From NCBI GenBank assembly GCA_030141605.1, contig JAQGDQ010001414.1, positions 20,001 through 42,075 of the forward strand: a stretch of 22,075 nt of DNA. The letters run 5' to 3'. The notes beneath the pieces were generated by a model that ran no database searches, was not told the DNA's origin, and worked only from the letters and a program-made list of their open reading frames with translations. The translations under genes and the position numbers were made by a program. Positions within the stretch are counted from its first letter, which is position 1. Each line of letters begins with the position of its first letter. Shown here one piece after another: positions 9,600-19,563 of the stretch. The DNA comes from Tubiluchus corallicola (lineage: Eukaryota; Priapulida; Priapulimorpha; Priapulimorphida; Tubiluchidae).

Positions 9600-10899
9600 T
9601 TTTAGGTGCCTGCTCCCCTTAACTTTAGAACCTGGATACGCCCTTTGATAATCCTTCACAAAATTTCTTCAAATGCTGGGGGTGACGGCACAAGACTCAA
9701 GTGATTCTTAATCTTTTAATCTTTTTAGGTGCTTGCTCCCCTTATCGTTAAAACCTGGATACGCCCCTGGATAACCCTTCACAAAATTTCTTCAAATATT
9801 GGGGGGTGACGGCACACGACTCAAGTGATTCGTAATCTTTTAATCTCTTTAGGTGCTTGCTCCCCTTAACTTTAGAACCTGGATACGCCCCTGGATAACC
9901 CTTCACAAAATTTCTTCAAATGCTGGGGGTGACGGCACAAGACTCAAGTGATTCTTAATCTTTTAATCTTTTTAGGTGCTTGCTCCCCTTATCGTTAAAA
10001 CCTGGCTACGCCCCTGGATAACCCTTCACAAAATTTCTTCAAATGCTGGGGGGTGACGGCACAAGACTCAAGTGATTTTTAATCTTTTAGGTGCTTGCTC
10101 CCCTTAGCGTTAAAACCTGGATACGCCCCTGGATAACCCTTCACAAAATTTCTTCAAATGCTGGGGGTGACGGCACAAGACTCAAGTGATTTTTAATCTT
10201 TTAGGTGCTTGCTCCCCTTATCGTTAAAACCTGGATACGCCCCTGGATAACCCTTCACAAAATTTCTTCAAATGCTGGGGGGTGACGGCACAAGACTCAA
10301 GTGATTTTTAATCTTTTAGGTGCTTGCTCCCCTTAACGTTAAAACCTGGATACGCCCCTGGATAACCCTTCACAAAATTTCTTCAAATGCTGGGGGGTGA
10401 CGGCACAAGACTCAAGTGATTTTTAATCGTTTTAGGTGCTTGCTCCCCTTATCGTTAAAACCTGGATACGCCCCTGGATAACCCTTCACAAAATTTCTTC
10501 AAATGCTGGGGGGTGACGGCACAAGACTCAAGTGATTCTTAATCTTTTAGGTGTTTGCTCCCCTTATCGTTAAAACCTGGCTACGCCCCTGGATAACCCT
10601 TCACAAAATTTCTTCAAATGCTGGGGGGTGACGGCACAAGACTCAAGTGATTCTTAATCTTTTAGGTGTTTGCTCCCCTTATCGTTAAAACCTGGCTACG
10701 CCCCTGGATAACCCTTCACAAAATTTCTTCAAATGCTGGGGGGTGACGGCACAAGACTCAAGTGATTCTTAATCTTTTAGGTGCTTGCTCCCCTTATCGT
10801 TAAAACCTGGCTACGCCCCTGGATAACCCTTCACAAAATTTCTTCAAATGCTGGGGGGTGACGGCACAAGACTCAAGTGATTCTTAATCTTTTAATCCC
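9600..10899 (+). repeat. Satellite array of ~115/123-bp units, 11 copies
   Basis: Unit starts (GTGCTTGCTCCCC) lie at 9606, 9729, 9853, 9976, 10091, 10205, 10320, 10436, 10551, 10666 and 10781. The first three spacings are 123-124 bp and the remainder 114-116 bp. The long units carry an extra TTTTAATC stretch before TTTAGG. Each unit has CCTGGATACGCCCCTGG or CCTGGCTACGCCCCTGG, whose complement (CCAGGGGCGTAKCCAGG) resembles termini seen in many animal DNA transposons. The satellite may therefore have grown from a transposon end. Confidence 0.95.
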
Positions 10900-11420
10900 T
10901 TAAATCCTTGAAAATTGCGTGCACATTTCAGCAGAATACCAAACCCTGCAATCTCTCAGAAACACCAACTTTCCAACAGTAATTCTTGCTAGAAACTTAA
11001 TCCAAAGACGTTTTGAATAAAAACAAACAGACGGAATTGACAGACGGAGAGAAATCTTCTCTTTTCCACTCAGATTCGTCTGCTCCGTTGATACCAGGTC
11101 CTCAACAAAGAGTGCTGAAAAACTTGACTTACTTAAGTCTTACTTAAGTTTCACTGCTAGAGATTCTGTATTCACAGCTTCGCGTTTGACTGGGAGGTGA
11201 TAATTGACTACAGGCGAAGAGTCTACTGCAACAACTACGTTTGAAAATTAAGAAATTCTCGGTTTTAGTAGTGGAGTTTTCTATTTACATACTTGTAGAA
11301 TAGAACTGCAGTAGTAATTATATACATAGTTTCTTGGGTACTTCCTACAGTTATTTACATGAGATAAATACTTAATTTGCAACACGGAAATGTATTTCGG
11401 GCAATTATTATTGTTATAAA
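10900..11420. other. Unique stretch between two repeat arrays
   Basis: About 520 bp between the satellite and the compound microsatellite shows no recognised gene or repeat. Confidence 0.5.
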
Positions 11421-12495
<1,075 letters not shown>

Positions 12496-12739
12496 TCGGC
12501 ATAAATTATTAATTGTGTCTGGTATCATCATTCTCTGCTATTAATCTAAGATCAAACTTTTTTTATGTGTCTGACATATCGAAAATACACCTTAGTCGCC
12601 ACCTGGCGTTCAAAAATGAAATCATTACACACATGTAGTCATCAACAACTGTTGCATGATCTTAGACCTCATTCCTGGAGTTTATTAAAATATATTAATA
12701 CTTTTGTCAATTATTGGACATGGTGTTCTATTTTATGTT
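12496..12739. other. Short unique flank
   Basis: This is the flank between the microsatellite and the TTAA-bounded element. Joined to 18213 onward it would give the pre-insertion site, with one TTAA between TTTTATGT and GTTTAAAAGC. Confidence 0.5.
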
Positions 12740-13268
12740 TTAAAGGTAGACAGGATGATTTTTCATATACTACCCCATTTTCATGTATGATAAAAAGTAT
12801 ACATTTTTCACAATTAATACTGCAAAAGCGTTTCTGATAATTAAATAATAGATTAAAAACTTAATTAACGGCAGTCGAGCCCAACTGTTGATGACATCAC
12901 AAACTAACATAATTTTCAACAGTAAAAATATTCCACGAGCGTGTTGCACGTGTTTGCGAAAGCGAAAATTGAAGTACAGTGCTACTGTAAGATATTCAGT
13001 GTGTTGTACTAAAACTAGGCAAGTTTTAAGATAAAAATTCAAATTTCAAATTTACCTGTCGATCGTGTGCAGTTCGTCACAAACTAACACATCTGAACTG
13101 AGAGGTACAGCGCCCGTTTTTGTGCAATGCGTTTCCGAAATGCAGACGTTAGTTAGTGCCCGTCTAACTAGCCAATGGTGAAATGCATGTAACAGCGAAG
13201 AACTAGTGGCGCGAACGTGAAATTGTGTTTGTGTGGTAATAATTCTTTCACGTAAGTCATTTTTGAAG

Positions 13269-14340
13269 AAATAGTATGTTTCCTTTCACTATTTTAAAGC
13301 GTAGATTGTTTTGATCTACAGTTTAAGATTTGGTCTGGTTTTGCTTTAACTATTATTAACATGCCAAGGACCATTATGGAAATATTGTGTTTAAAATTTA
13401 ATCTGATATGGGTTAAAAAATTTAAATTCTATTCTGACTTATCAACATCATCAAAATTCTCAGAATTCAGTGTCGGCCATTTTGCCTTATGAAGGCAACG
13501 CACAAAGACTAAACCGGCTCCATTAATATGCACGCTTTACCCGTTTAACGGTCATTTTATGGAAATATCAAACGCTGTTTCATTTCAACGTTGATTCGTG
13601 TTCCGGTTCGGAAGCGACGGGTTGACGGATTCATTTCGGATTAAAGTCGGCGGCGAACCGAATTGGCTTCGTGCGCATAAATGCAATAATGTTTGTGTGA
13701 CGAATGACAATTATTCTAATGTACTCGGGATTACGGTTTACAAAGCGTTTAAATTCTCAACTGAGCCTTGCAATGGATGTGTTGAAATTGGAATACTTAA
13801 GCATCAATCCCTCATTCCACATCACGTCATCTGTAGAAATTTTGCAATCATTTTATTATAAAACGTAGACTATGTTCACCTCAATCACAAAATTGAACAA
13901 ACAGTCATAAAGTTAGCACTATGATATTTAACAGTAGAAATTTTGCATCCTTTCTCAATTCTGTCTCTAGATCAACTGAAACTTGCATGCCTGAGAGAAT
14001 AGAGCTGTGATCACATGACCAGAAATTCAAGTTCCTATTGGAAGGTACATCACATTCATGCGTACATACCATAAATGGAAAGGTCACCTATACTCTACAG
14101 ACTACTAGTCAAACCAAAATCAAAGTCTACTTGGCTTCTTTGATAGCAGAATAAAGATTATTGGTTTACAGAAAGCTGTGTTATAATGTTGTAATTTTTC
14201 TCTATTTAAACTTGAATAAGAGAGTTAGAACCAGAATTAAAGCATGAAATTAACAACCTAATTACTCTGATTAATGATTATCTATAAAAGCAAAAGTAAA
14301 CAATATTTAGAAACAAAAATCAATCTCTGACAAACTTTGC
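13269..14340. other. Unassigned interior of the Kolobok-like element
   Basis: No recognised gene. A GC-richer patch around 13480-13720 holds an 87-codon plus-strand frame (13598-13861, MFRFGSDGLTDSFRIKVGG...) without motifs I know. It may be a remnant of something captured, but nothing in the sequence proves it. Confidence 0.4.
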
Positions 14341-14760
14341 ACAATTAGAGTAAAACAACGACTGTAGATGGCAGCATAGACTAATTCAGTACTTTAGTGT
14401 AGTAGACTGACAATTAAATGGATCACATAATACTACAATCGCGTCCTCGGTACAATAAGCGACACCAACAAATAGCATAAACACATAGAATCTATTAACA
14501 TGTTCAGTGTTAAATAAAATTGTATGACAGATGACTACATTCTTTTGTCTTGTGACTTTCAAGTTTCGCGCATTAGCACTGCAGCAATTATCTGACAGAG
14601 CGTCATTTTGTCTGACCAGTGTCCAGAGATCACTCAAAACAGCTCAGTCACTATGGTAAAAGCCCTCATATCTATGATAATGTCCAGTAATTAATTTCAC
14701 GGCAGACATTAACAATTAGTCTATGCTGCCATCTACAGTGGTTGTTTTACTCTAATTGTA
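14341..14760. repeat. Inverted repeat pair (45 bp arms) with 380-bp spacing
   Basis: The left arm 14341-14386 starts ACAATTAGAGTAAAACAAC and contains GTAGATGGCAGCATAGACT. The right arm 14715-14760 is its inverted copy. The shape is that of a small MITE nested in the larger element, but no clear target duplication could be fixed. Confidence 0.65.
14383..14464 (+). repeat. Direct repeat, first copy
   Basis: About 82 bp beginning AATTCAG and containing ACAATTAAATGGATCACA is repeated at 14763-14846 with about 90% identity by eye. Each copy follows one arm of the 45-bp inverted repeat. Confidence 0.75.
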
Positions 14761-14762
14761 CA

Positions 14763-14846
14763 AATTCAGCGCTTTAGTGTAGTGGATTGACAATTAAATG
14801 GATCACATAATACTACAATCGCGTACTCGGTACAATAAGCGACATC
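14763..14846 (+). repeat. Direct repeat, second copy
   Basis: This is the second copy of the block at 14383-14464. The part from about 14837 onward is also present, inverted, at the window end in copy D. Confidence 0.75.
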
Positions 14847-15064
14847 ATCGTAGTCGGACGCCTGATGAATTACTCTTTTAGGACTATCAATGGCGGCTCG
14901 TAGATGAAATGAGTGTCGGTGCTGCTTCAGAAAATTTTTAGTCATTGTTTTACTGTGTGAAATGAAGCAAACATGTAATTTTACTGTTGTAATTGTAATT
15001 GAAAAACAATTGAACATACAAAAAATTATATAGAAACGTGATAAAATCCGAAACAAAAAAATAT

Positions 15065-16005
15065 TTTTTGCTTACTAGAATCCAAATTGTCGCAGTCAGT
15101 TCAAGTTTGATCCATTCACGGTAAGCACGTGACAACTGACAAACTGTGTGAGCGACAATACTTTCTCTACCTAGCATCAAACGCTAGCAGTGCAGCTTAC
15201 AGTGTGTTATCTCAGACATGTGCGCATGCGCACAACAGCCAAACACCTGATTGCTGGAGTGCACTGTGCTGGACTGTGAAGCAAACAGTACTACCCTCAC
15301 GTGCTCTGGTCCCGTACAAGTGTAAAGAAAGAACTAAAGAAAAAAGACTTGTTATATTGAATATTATCGACAATATTGAGTGAAAACAGGGTGCTGCAGT
15401 TCCACAGTATCTATACAGGTGGCGCCACTGCTCTGGTGCGTGTTGAATTATTCTTTTAGGTCTATATATGTTGCATATGATTTATATACTAATTATGGGA
15501 AAGCAACAAATTTGATTTAGCACATTGCTTCAATCACAACGTTTATACATAATTTCAAAGAAGCAATAAAAACGCTAAATCACATAAAAATTACAAAAGA
15601 AAATATATAAATTCATAAAAATTACACTAATGAAAAAATTACAAGTATTTTACAAAATTACAGTGAAACCTCGTGTACAGGTACTGTGGAACTGCAGCAC
15701 CCCTTATGTTCACTCGATAACATTCAATAAAACGTATTTTTTCTTTAGTTCTTTCTTTATACCTTATTATACTTCCTTACGGAACCAGAGCACGTGAGGG
15801 TAGTACTGTTTGCTTCACAGCCCAGCACAGTGCACTCCTTCAGGTATTTGGCTGTTGTGCGCATGCGGAAATAAGCACATGTCTGAGCCCAGGTAGAAAA
15901 AGTACTGTCCCTCACACAGTTTGCTGTCAGGCGTCACGTGCTTACCGTGAATGGATCAAGCTTGAACTGCGATAATTTAGGCTATTAGTAAGCAAGAAAT
16001 ATTTT
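15065..16005. repeat. Large imperfect palindrome inside the element
   Basis: The arms at about 15065-15415 and 15660-16005 are inverted copies of each other with roughly 80-85% identity by eye, around a ~245-bp AT-rich spacer. Each arm carries CACGTG motifs, a GCGCATGCGCA-like motif and GTGCTGCAGTTCCACAGTA. The whole structure recurs, inverted, in copy D (20906-21846). Confidence 0.85.
15221..15232. promoter_or_regulatory. NRF1-type palindrome in the palindrome arm
   Basis: TGCGCATGCGCA is a perfect NRF1 consensus. CACGTG boxes lie on both sides (near 15128 and 15299). The combination resembles a housekeeping-type promoter patch, but activity is inferred only. Confidence 0.35.
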
Positions 16006-16086
16006 GTATCTACATTAGTACAATAATATTTTAATAATTATATCGAAAATCGACAAAACATAACGGTCCAATGAGTACAGTACATT

Positions 16087-16466
16087 CTATGTTGAAATCG
16101 GAAACACGCTGACATTCTTGGCCGCCATATTTAAGTAGTCATACTTTTCTGGAAAACAACCTTTTACGGAGAAAACGGATTTTGTGCTAGAGGGCGTACA
16201 GTAGGCCTTTAAATCTTCATCGGCATTGTACCACCGTGAAAGCACCTCGTCTTTGTACAGCAGGTATAAAGGTTTGTTCTCACTTATGGTACGCCCTTTG
16301 GTTTCAAAGTACAAGCTTTTGTCCCACCAAATTTCTTTGTGCAAAAGAAACGCGTTGTCCAGTATGTGATAGTCGTAGTCACGGAGACACATCTCGAAGT
16401 GATGCTGTTGTCTGTCGTAACCGTTTCCTCGAAATCTTTCATCGTGCATAGGTTCACTGTTGTCAC
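16087..16466 (-). pseudogene. GT49 (LARGE/B4GAT1-type) glycosyltransferase, C-terminal exon fragment
   Basis: The minus-strand frame reads EPMHDERFRGNGYDRQQH, then CLRDYDYHILDNAFLLHK, then ENKPLYLLYKDE. Known biology: GT49 enzymes (LARGE second domain, B4GAT1) end with a DERFxxYGxxRxxxxxE segment, a hxVLxNAFLxHK motif and an ENxxLYxxFKxE tail. They are Golgi type II proteins adding glucuronic acid or related sugars to glycans. I take the exon start as 16466, after a TTCTAG acceptor-like site. The frame is also open upstream to 16536, where the likeness fades. There is no internal stop. The last ~5 codons and the TAG stop lie in sequence shared with transposon copy D, so the natural 3' end is replaced or chance-terminated. 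No other exons, signal anchor or N-terminal catalytic motif are seen. It is probably a captured fragment. A real terminal exon of a host gene cannot be excluded. Confidence 0.55.
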
Positions 16467-16528
16467 CTAGAAGAGTCAATGCCTTACTACAATGTTTTTG
16501 GGAATTTGGCACAATATAAACTTTTATC

Positions 16529-16580
16529 ATTGACAAATTACAGAAATAAAAGACTTTACCGGTCTATGGTATCAGTACTT
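16529..16580 (+). repeat. ~50-bp direct repeat flanking the minisatellites, first copy
   Basis: TTGACAAATTACAGAAATAA followed by GACTTTAC, a CTATG string and ATATCA-like sequence recurs at 17327-17385 with small changes. It starts just before the upstream end of the glycosyltransferase frame. Confidence 0.75.
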
Positions 16581-16679
16581 AGTTGTTAGACTGGCAATGT
16601 CAGTTAAAAGTAACTTTAAGCAACTCAGATTTCTTTGTGAAAGAGAAAAACAAGATGTATTTTAGCAAAAAAAAGACAA

Positions 16680-17320
16680 AACGAAACAGAGAGGAGAAAG
16701 AAGAAGCAGTGAAAGAGGCAGACAGAGAAAGAATGAGAAAATGTGTGTGAGATAGTGAGTGAGTGAGTGGGTGTGTGAGTGAGTGAGTGAGTGAGAGACA
16801 GGAAAAAGAAAGAAGTAATAACATGGAGACAGAAAAAGATGGAGAAAATGTGTGTGTGGGTGAGTGTGAGTGAGTGAGTGAGTGAGTGAGAGACAGACAG
16901 GAGAAAGAAAGAAGTAATAACATGGAGACCGAAAAAGATGGAGAAAATGTGTGTGTGTGTGTGTGTGTGAGTGAGTGAGTGAGTGAGTGAGAGACAGACA
17001 GGAGAAAGAAAGAAGTAATAACATGGAGACAGAAAAAGATGGAGAAAATGTGTGTGTGTGAGTGAGTGAGTGAGTGAGAGACAGATAGGAGAAAGAAAGA
17101 AGTAATAACATGGAGACAGAAAAAGATGGAGAAAATGTGTGTGTGTGTGAGTGAGTGAGAGACAGACAGGAGAAAGAAAGAAGTAATAACATGGAGACAG
17201 AAAAAGATGGAGAAAATGTGAGTGTGAGTGAGTGAGTGAGTGACAGACAGGAGAAAGAAAGAAGTAATAACATGGAGACAGAAAAAGATGGAGAAAATGT
17301 GTGTGTGGGTGAGTGTGTTT
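16680..17320 (+). repeat. Minisatellite of 80-100-bp units with GTGA/GTGT tracts
   Basis: Six copies of a unit start near ACATGGAGAC (about 16820, 16919, 17019, 17107, 17188, 17268). Each has AAAAAGATGGAGAAAATG, a variable GTGT/GAGT tract, a GAGACAGACAGGAGAAAGAA block and AGAAGTAATA. Unit length varies with the internal microsatellite. The block at 16680-16760 recurs at about 17850-17925. Long minus-strand serine/threonine/histidine-rich frames are artefacts. Confidence 0.9.
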
Positions 17321-17326
17321 TTATGG

Positions 17327-17385
17327 TTGACAAATTACAGAAATAAAACACTATAGACTTTACTGTTCTATGATATCAATACGAT
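17327..17385 (+). repeat. ~50-bp direct repeat flanking the minisatellites, second copy
   Basis: This is the second copy of the block at 16529-16580, placed between the two minisatellites. It has a short insertion (CACTATA). Confidence 0.75.
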
Positions 17386-17394
17386 GTGGCCGAG

Positions 17395-17860
17395 TGGACA
17401 AAAGAGGACACAAAAGAGGACACAAGAGGGACAAAAGAGGCCACAAAACGGACAAAACAGGATACAAGAGCGACAAAAGAGGACACAAAAGGGACAAAAC
17501 AGGATACAAGAGGGACAAAACAGGACACAACAGGGAAAAAAGAGGACACAAGAGGGACAAAAGAGGACACAAGAGGGACAAAAGAGGACACAAAAGGGAC
17601 AAAACAGGATACAAGAGGGACAAAAGAGGACACAAAAGGGACAAAAGAGGACACAAAAGGGACAAAAGAGGACACAAGAGTGACAAAAGAGGACACAAAG
17701 GGACAAAAGAGGACAAAAGAGGACACAAAAGGGACAAAAGAGGACAAAAGAGGACACAATAGGGACAAAAGAGGACACAAGAGGGACAAAAGAGGACACA
17801 AGAGGGACAAAAGAGGACACAAAGGGACAAAAGAGGACACAAGAGGGACAAAAGAGACAG
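17395..17860 (+). repeat. 19-bp minisatellite, about 24 units
   Basis: The unit is close to GGGACAAAAGAGGACACAA, with variants containing ACAGGATACAA. The array is purine-rich on the plus strand. Open frames in several registers (Lys/Arg/Thr-rich on plus, Cys/Leu/Pro-rich on minus) are artefacts of the repeat. Confidence 0.95.
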
Positions 17861-18084
17861 AGGGGAGAAGAAAGAAGCATTAAAAGATGCAGATAGAGAA
17901 AGAATGAGAAAATGTGTGAGTGAGTGAGCGATTAAGTGAGCTACTGAGTGAGCGAGTGACTCAGTAAGTGGAAAATGATACGGAAAATAATCTTGTGTAT
18001 CTAATCTTAGTCGGCTACACCATCATATAAATGAGTCCATTATATCCAAAGCACGAAAGACATTTCCCATCTAAAAATCTCTCG
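17861..18084. other. Minisatellite edge and short unique part
   Basis: 17850-17925 repeats the block at 16680-16760. A GTGA/GAGC tract then decays into unique sequence before the right terminal repeat. Confidence 0.6.
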
Positions 18085-18212
18085 GAATAATTTAGTTAAT
18101 CTATTCTTTAATAATCAGAAACGCTTTTGCATTATTAATTACGCTTAAATGTCTAATTTTTATCAGGTTTGAAAAGGGGTAGTATATGAAAAATCATCCT
18201 GTTTTCCTTTAA

Positions 18213-18318
18213 GTTTAAAAGCTGATTTAAATTTGTTAAAATGTACTAAAATTTTAAGTATAACTAAGATTTAACCAGACAGTTTGGAAATAATATTTTA
18301 TATATTTACAAAATGATG
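18213..18318. other. Short unique spacer
   Basis: This is AT-rich sequence between the Kolobok-like element and the pogo-like element, with nothing recognised. Confidence 0.5.
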
Positions 18319-18320
18319 TA

Positions 18321-18802
18321 CCGTATTTTCCCATGTATAAGAGACCCTTGTGTATAAGAGACCCCTTCAATTTTTAGGCAAAAATTCTGGAAAAAAGTTT
18401 TTTGACAATGAATAACTTTATTCATCATAGAAATCATTAAATTCCTCATCACTCTCATCAAAAATATCAACTGGAGTCAGACCTTCAGCAATTCCAGCCA
18501 GTTCATCATCAGAGGAGTCACTCTGCTCAAAAATGGCATTGTCCTCTTTTGACATTTAAAAAAATAATAACTTACCCGGTACATTAATTTTATCATTAGA
18601 ATTTAGCCATGGAGAAGATTTATTGAAAGGAAACTATAATTATTCGAAATAAAACAGTTGTAGAGCACTTATTTCTTTAAAATCATTAGTGTCACAATTT
18701 ATGCATCTTATTGAAAAGACTTACTCCCATGTATAAGAGACCCCCTATTTTTAAAGTGAAAATTCTGAGCAAAAAGGGTCTCTTATACACGGGAAAATAC
18801 GG
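18321..18802 (-). mobile_element. pogo/Tc1-mariner-like miniature element, 482 bp
   Basis: The ends are CCGTATTTTCCCATGTATAA and, inverted on the right, CCGTATTTTCCCGTGTATAA. Both continue into GAGACCC and are flanked by TA (18319-18320, 18803-18804). A second inner GTATAAGAGACCCC follows at the left end. Known biology: Tc1/mariner and pogo elements duplicate TA. A remnant of the transposase C-terminus is kept inside, so this is an internally deleted derivative of a coding element. Confidence 0.75.
18418..18555 (-). pseudogene. Acidic C-terminal tail of a pogo-like transposase (remnant)
   Basis: The minus strand encodes 45 residues from an ATG to TAA, rich in Asp/Glu/Ser: it contains SDSSDDELAG, then TPVDIFDESDEEFNDFYDE at the end. 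Short acidic tails of this sort are typical of CENP-B/pogo-like transposases. No DNA-binding or DDE catalytic part is left. An in-frame TAA lies directly before the ATG, and a GTAAGT donor-like string lies further upstream, so the frame may begin with an exon edge in the parent. An AATAAA string overlaps the stop codon (GAATAAAG) and could serve as the polyadenylation signal. The family call rests on the tail and the TIRs only. Confidence 0.5.
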
Positions 18803-18994
18803 TACTATTGTCAATGGTCACCGGCTAACTGGAAGGTTTACTTTTAATAATAAAGCTATTAATAGCTACAACGTCTGACTTCATTAAGCATTTATTATGA
18901 AATGCTTAAAAAATAAAAGGAATTTTGAGCTCAAATATTTTTATATTTGCATTAATAGGTGTTACTTTTCAGCGTAGCACCTTTCAAACAATAA

Positions 18995-19033
18995 AGGTCA
19001 AAGATCAAGGTCTGATCAAAAGGTCTAAGGTCG
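18995..19033 (+). promoter_or_regulatory. Cluster of nuclear-receptor-type half-sites
   Basis: AGGTCA (18995), AGGTCT (19008), AGGTCT (19021) and AGGTCG (19028) occur in the same direction. The second is preceded by TCA, as in ERR/SF-1-type sites. Spacings of 13, 13 and 7 bp are regular, so this could also be a decayed tandem repeat. Confidence 0.3.
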
Positions 19034-19041
19034 TGATTTCC

Positions 19042-19168
19042 AAAGAACGTTCTTTCCAATATAAGGAACGGCTCCATGCAACTGTTTGTGGTGCGTTCGT
19101 GCATGCTAAAGAACATTCTTCCCAATATAAGTAATCACGACAAACAACTGTTTGTGGTGCGTTAGTGA
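19042..19168 (+). repeat. Two ~66-bp direct repeats with heat-shock-element-like cores
   Basis: Each copy has AGAACGTTCT (19044-19053) or AGAACATTCT (19110-19119), then CCAATATAAG, then CAACTGTTTGTGGTGCGTT. The core nGAAnnTTCn matches a two-unit heat shock element. With two copies this is below the usual three contiguous units, so function is uncertain. Confidence 0.5.
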
Positions 19169-19563
19169 TCCGTCAAGTCAGTTTAGCTGGTTCAGAGTAG
19201 TTTTTGTGAAATTTCAGTTCTCTGTTCTGTAATCGGGAAGCAAAATTTTACGTTAAATGTAACAAATTACTTTTGCTTCAAATGCCGTCTGGTTCGCGAA
19301 TGTTTTGTGACCGAAAAAAATTATTTTTTTGGAGACCGAATACTTTTATTTTCGACTTAATAGAATGAGAATTATATATTTTATTTAATTTTGAAACCTA
19401 GTCCGTGGAGTACAACTAAGTAAATATAATGATAAAAAACACTACTAAAACCGATTTAAAAACTTGTTTACAGAGCATGCGCACTAGTGCACAAAAGTAT
19501 TATATTGTTCCCCATTTAGTAAAAATACAAAAATTCATACACATCAAAATTTAATATACATTG

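Larger units (their letters stand above)
12744..18208. mobile_element. Kolobok/T2-like non-autonomous element carrying a gene fragment (copy B-C), 5.46 kb
   Basis: The element is bounded by TTAA at 12740-12743 and 18209-18212. Both ends read TTAAAGG followed by a shared ACAGGATGATTTTTCATA, and the inverted repeats extend ~125 bp (12744-12870 and 18085-18208) with decreasing identity. The left ~520 bp is shared with copy A (1-544) and 14837-16103 is shared with copy D (20808-22075). Known biology: Kolobok/T2 elements duplicate TTAA and end in TTAAAGGRR. piggyBac also uses TTAA, but its ends start CCC. No transposase with THAP or DDE-type motifs is visible, so it needs a partner. Contents in order: left end, an unassigned part, a small inverted/direct repeat cluster, a large palindrome, a GT49-like exon fragment, two minisatellites, right end. 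Confidence 0.65.
18805..19563. other. Gene-free stretch with clustered regulatory-like motifs
   Basis: No gene was recognised. 18995-19033 holds four AGGTC half-sites and 19042-19168 holds a two-copy repeat with heat-shock-element-like cores. The rest is AT-rich and featureless. Confidence 0.45.

Noticed and set aside
14950-15180. 76-codon frame identical to one at 21731-21961, which could suggest a conserved small protein
   Set aside because: The identity comes from the duplicated transposon body, where non-coding sequence is equally conserved. The frame overlaps the palindrome arm and has no recognisable features.
16600-17351. Minus-strand Ser/Thr/His-rich frames with apparent hydrophobic segments
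   Set aside because: They are translations of the GTGA/GAGA minisatellite. Repeated units explain the apparent membrane segments.
17360-17883. Overlapping Lys/Arg/Thr-rich and Cys/Leu/Pro-rich frames on both strands
   Set aside because: The 19-bp minisatellite stays open in several registers at once, so none is credible as protein.
12744-18208. Assigning the element to piggyBac on the basis of TTAA
   Set aside because: Its ends begin AGG, not CCC, and match the TTAAAGGRR form of T2/Kolobok elements better.
18925-19134. 69-codon plus-strand frame
   Set aside because: It crosses the half-site cluster and the direct repeats and has no motif. Chance opening is likely.
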